A stretch of 64,000 nt of DNA, from contig NZ_JH597773.1 of the NCBI RefSeq assembly GCF_000243335.1, positions 1,509,989 to 1,573,988 of the forward strand. Direction: 5' to 3'. The translations under genes were made by a program, and so were the position numbers. The DNA comes from Leptonema illini DSM 21528 (lineage in GTDB: Bacteria > Spirochaetota > Leptospiria > Leptospirales > Leptonemataceae). The notes under the pieces were generated by a model. That model did not search any database. It was given only the letters and a program-made list of their open reading frames with translations, and had not been told where the DNA came from. This document shows, in pieces, positions 61,833 to 64,000 of the stretch (positions are counted from its first letter, which is position 1; each line of letters begins with the position of its first letter).

Positions 61833-63374
61833 TCAGGCGGATTTCTGCGCCCGTACGTCGGCGGAGCGGTTGTTCAGGAAGGCATCAACGAATTCTTTGA
61901 TGACGGCTTCCAGTTCCTTTTCGTTCTCGATAACCTTCTTCTCACGAATACCTTTACCGAACTCGGCATGGCTTTCGCTCATATATTTCAGGAGCTCTTT
62001 CTCGAAACGACGGCACTGGTCGACAGGCACCTTATCCATCAGACCGCGAGTTACGGCGAAGATGGCGATTACCTGATCTTCCGTGGAATACGGCTGCGAT
62101 TCATCCTGCTTCAGCATCTCCATCGTTCTATAGCCACGATCCAGCTGAGCCTGGGTGATCGGATCAAGTTCCGTTCCGAGCATGGCGAAGGCTTCAAGGG
62201 CCTTGAACTGCGACTGATCGGTGCGAAGACGGCCGGCAACGGATTTCATCGCCTTGGTCTGAGCGTTACCACCCACACGAGATACCGAGATACCGACGTC
62301 AATAGCCGGACGCTGTCCCGAAGCGAAGAGGTTCGGCTGCAGGTAGATCTGGCCGTCCGTAATCGAGATCACGTTCGTCGGAATGTAGGCCGAAACCTCG
62401 CCTTCCTGCGTTTCAATAATCGGAAGAGCCGTCAGCGATCCGCCTTTATACTTTTCGCTGAGCTTCGCTGCTCGCTCAAGCAGACGGGAGTGCAGATAGA
62501 AAACGTCGCCCGGATACGCTTCACGACCCGGCGGACGACGCAGAAGAAGCGACATCTGACGGTAGGCGTTCGCCTGTTTCGTGAGGTCATCATAGATAAC
62601 GAGCGTATGACGGCCATGCTCATACATGTAGTACTCGGCCATGGCACAGCCCGAATAAGGAGCGATATACTGAAGCGGCGCCGGGTCTGAAGCGGAGGCC
62701 GATACGATGATGGTGTAGTCCATACATCCGGCTTCTTTCAGCTTCTCATAAACGGCTGCCACTTTAGAGGCCTTCTGACCGACGGCAACGTAAACACAGA
62801 TCACGTCTCCGCCTTTCTGGTTCATGATAGCGTCGATGGCGATGGCGGTTTTACCCGTGCCACGGTCGCCAATGATCAGCTCGCGCTGTCCGCGTCCGAC
62901 GGGAATCATACCGTCGATGGCCTTGATGCCTGTTTGAAGAGGAATCTTCACCGGCTCACGAGCGGCAATACCGGGAGCGATACGCTCAACGGGATAGGTT
63001 TTATTCGTATTGATGGGGCCTTTTCCGTCGATGGGCTGACCGAGCGGGTTCACGATGCGACCGAGCATCTCGTCGCCGACCGGAACTTCAAGAATACGTC
63101 CGGTGCGCTTAACCTTGAATCCTTCTTGCAGATGCTGATAGTCGCCAAGAACGACCACACCGACCGAGGATTCTTCAAGGTTGAAGGCCAGACCGATCGT
63201 ACCGTCTTCGAACTCGACCATCTCGTTCGCCATAACGTTATCGAGGCCGTAAACACGGGCGATACCGTCACCTACGGAGAGAAGCTCGCCGACCTCGGCC
63301 AGATCAAGCTTCGATTCGAAGCTCTGAATCTCTTTTTTCAGAACGCTTACGATTTCGTCCGTATTAATTTTCAT
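61833..63374 (-). CDS. atpA: ATP synthase F1 alpha subunit
   Basis: A 513-residue alpha subunit. The P-loop is [19 protein letters not shown] (near residues 166-184), in which the usual GDRQTGKT glutamine is glycine. The remaining blocks are normal ([35 protein letters not shown] and [13 protein letters not shown]). The start at ATG 63374 has GGAGA upstream and overlaps atpH by 11 bp. Confidence 0.96.
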   Translation of the reverse strand: MKINTDEIVSVLKKEIQSFESKLDLAEVGELLSVGDGIARVYGLDNVMANEMVEFEDGTIGLAFNLEESSVGVVVLGDYQHLQEGFKVKRTGRILEVPVGDEMLGRIVNPLGQPIDGKGPINTNKTYPVERIAPGIAAREPVKIPLQTGIKAIDGMIPVGRGQRELIIGDRGTGKTAIAIDAIMNQKGGDVICVYVAVGQKASKVAAVYEKLKEAGCMDYTIIVSASASDPAPLQYIAPYSGCAMAEYYMYEHGRHTLVIYDDLTKQANAYRQMSLLLRRPPGREAYPGDVFYLHSRLLERAAKLSEKYKGGSLTALPIIETQEGEVSAYIPTNVISITDGQIYLQPNLFASGQRPAIDVGISVSRVGGNAQTKAMKSVAGRLRTDQSQFKALEAFAMLGTELDPITQAQLDRGYRTMEMLKQDESQPYSTEDQVIAIFAVTRGLMDKVPVDQCRRFEKELLKYMSESHAEFGKGIREKKVIENEKELEAVIKEFVDAFLNNRSADVRAQKSA

Positions 63375-63927
63375 AGTAGTTCTCTCCAAAGATTTTTTTC
63401 GTCGTCATCTGCATGCGGATGCTGCGGATCTTTTTCAGAATGCTCACATCAATCTCACGTCCCTCAGAGCGGACTACGATGCCGCCGATGAGAGAGGCAT
63501 CCACTTCGTAATACACGTGCAGCTTCGACGCAAAGTACTTCTCAAGCGATTTCTCGATAATGCCTCTTGTGGCGTCATCGAGTGCAAAGGCGGTAACGAC
63601 GGTAACCGATCGTTTGCCCAGTTTGTTATCAACAAGGTATCGATACACCTCGTAGACCTTGTTCAGTTCGGCCAGTCGATTTCGCTGTGCCATCACGCAG
63701 AGAAAGTTTACCAGCGTCGTTGACGCTTTCCCGCGCAGGCTTTTTTCAAGCACCTGCACCTTGTTCTCGGCTTTGATGAGCGGACTGTCGAAAAAACTCT
63801 GCAGTCTTCCTTCAGCCTGCATCATGGTCACAAGCTCGCCGAACTCGGCGGCCACCGCTTCAAAATCCTTTTCGGTTAAATCAAGCAGGGCCTGTGCGTA
63901 TATTCCAGGTAATGTTTCAAATATCAT
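63364..63927 (-). CDS. atpH: ATP synthase F1 delta subunit
   Basis: A 187-residue delta subunit that joins the b-stalk to F1. The N-terminal helices ([20 protein letters not shown]) and the C-terminal strand block [20 protein letters not shown] are conserved. It starts 5 bp after the atpF stop and overlaps atpA at its end, showing translational coupling. Confidence 0.93.
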   Translation of the reverse strand: MIFETLPGIYAQALLDLTEKDFEAVAAEFGELVTMMQAEGRLQSFFDSPLIKAENKVQVLEKSLRGKASTTLVNFLCVMAQRNRLAELNKVYEVYRYLVDNKLGKRSVTVVTAFALDDATRGIIEKSLEKYFASKLHVYYEVDASLIGGIVVRSEGREIDVSILKKIRSIRMQMTTKKIFGENYYEN

Positions 63928-63932
63928 GGCTG

Positions 63933-64000
63933 TCAGTTCCTTGAAATGGATTCAAGGGCTTCCTGCAGTTGCTTCTTATGATCCTCGGCGGTGAGATTGC
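63933..64000 (-). CDS. atpF: ATP synthase F0 b subunit, C-terminal end only
   Basis: The last 21 codons (NLTAEDHKKQLQEALESISR and stop) of a helical reading frame that runs off the window edge. Position just before atpH and a helical, charged sequence fit the b subunit. Confidence 0.7.
   Translation of the reverse strand, partial: NLTAEDHKKQLQEALESISRN

Overview
The window is about 64 kb of chromosomal DNA from a bacterium of moderate GC content. It most probably comes from a spirochaete of the order Leptospirales, perhaps a Leptonema-like organism. The grounds are a WG (KWG-Leptospira) repeat protein, a FlgF/FlgG-type basal-body rod protein apart from any flagellar operon, FapA/DUF342 and CheR genes in one unit with gmk, miaA and hfq, a 31-residue AURKAIP1/COX24-type protein, GerMN and SPFH proteins, and an F-type ATP synthase. 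The assignment is inference: there is no rRNA gene to fix it.

Layout. 1-6.5 kb: the 3' part of tlyA, the large NAD-glutamate dehydrogenase, an STAS protein and a secreted protein. 6.5-11.8 kb: a tightly overlapping minus-strand operon aroE-folC-pepP-lgt-ferritin-like. 11.9-15.2 kb: a lower-GC patch of small accessory genes (a RelE/ParE-type toxin-antitoxin pair, a lipoprotein-like gene with a perfect 20-bp inverted repeat over its start, an orphan HicB), then about 560 bp of repeat-rich noncoding DNA. 15.2-21.6 kb: leuC, a DHH-like/CPBP fusion, a CBS protein, a DUF429-Nudix fusion and a WG-repeat protein. 21.6-27.5 kb: a signalling operon siaA-siaB-siaC-hybrid histidine kinase, in which siaB is split by an IS256-family element with an exact 8-bp target duplication. 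27.5-36 kb: a lower-GC type I restriction-modification island hsdM-[XRE/ImmA]-[PIN]-hsdS-hsdR. 36-43 kb: the rod protein, an ATP-grasp/methyltransferase pair, an ODP-SpoIIE-TPR phosphatase and a second methyltransferase. 43-51.6 kb: a minus-strand run fapA - unknown - SwrB/DUF6115-like - cheR - gmk - miaA - hfq - SPFH - nucleotidyltransferase. 51.6-59 kb: an HATPase protein, thrC, two envelope proteins, a GAF/degenerate-GGDEF protein and a very acidic repeat protein. 59-64 kb: atpF(partial)-H-A-G-D-C, ended by a strong terminator.

Theme. The window is rich in partner-switching parts: an STAS protein, two SpoIIE-type phosphatases (one with a membrane sensor region, one with a di-iron oxygen-binding-type domain), a SiaB/SiaC pair and a GHKL ATPase. 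The most notable observations are the IS-broken siaB inside an otherwise intact sia operon, the ODP-SpoIIE-TPR fusion, two adjacent genes sharing a recurring LTxDELxxI motif that resembles the FliM/FliY N-terminal peptide, a restriction operon carrying a toxin-like pair between hsdM and hsdS, and a DHH-like domain fused to an apparently dead CPBP membrane domain.
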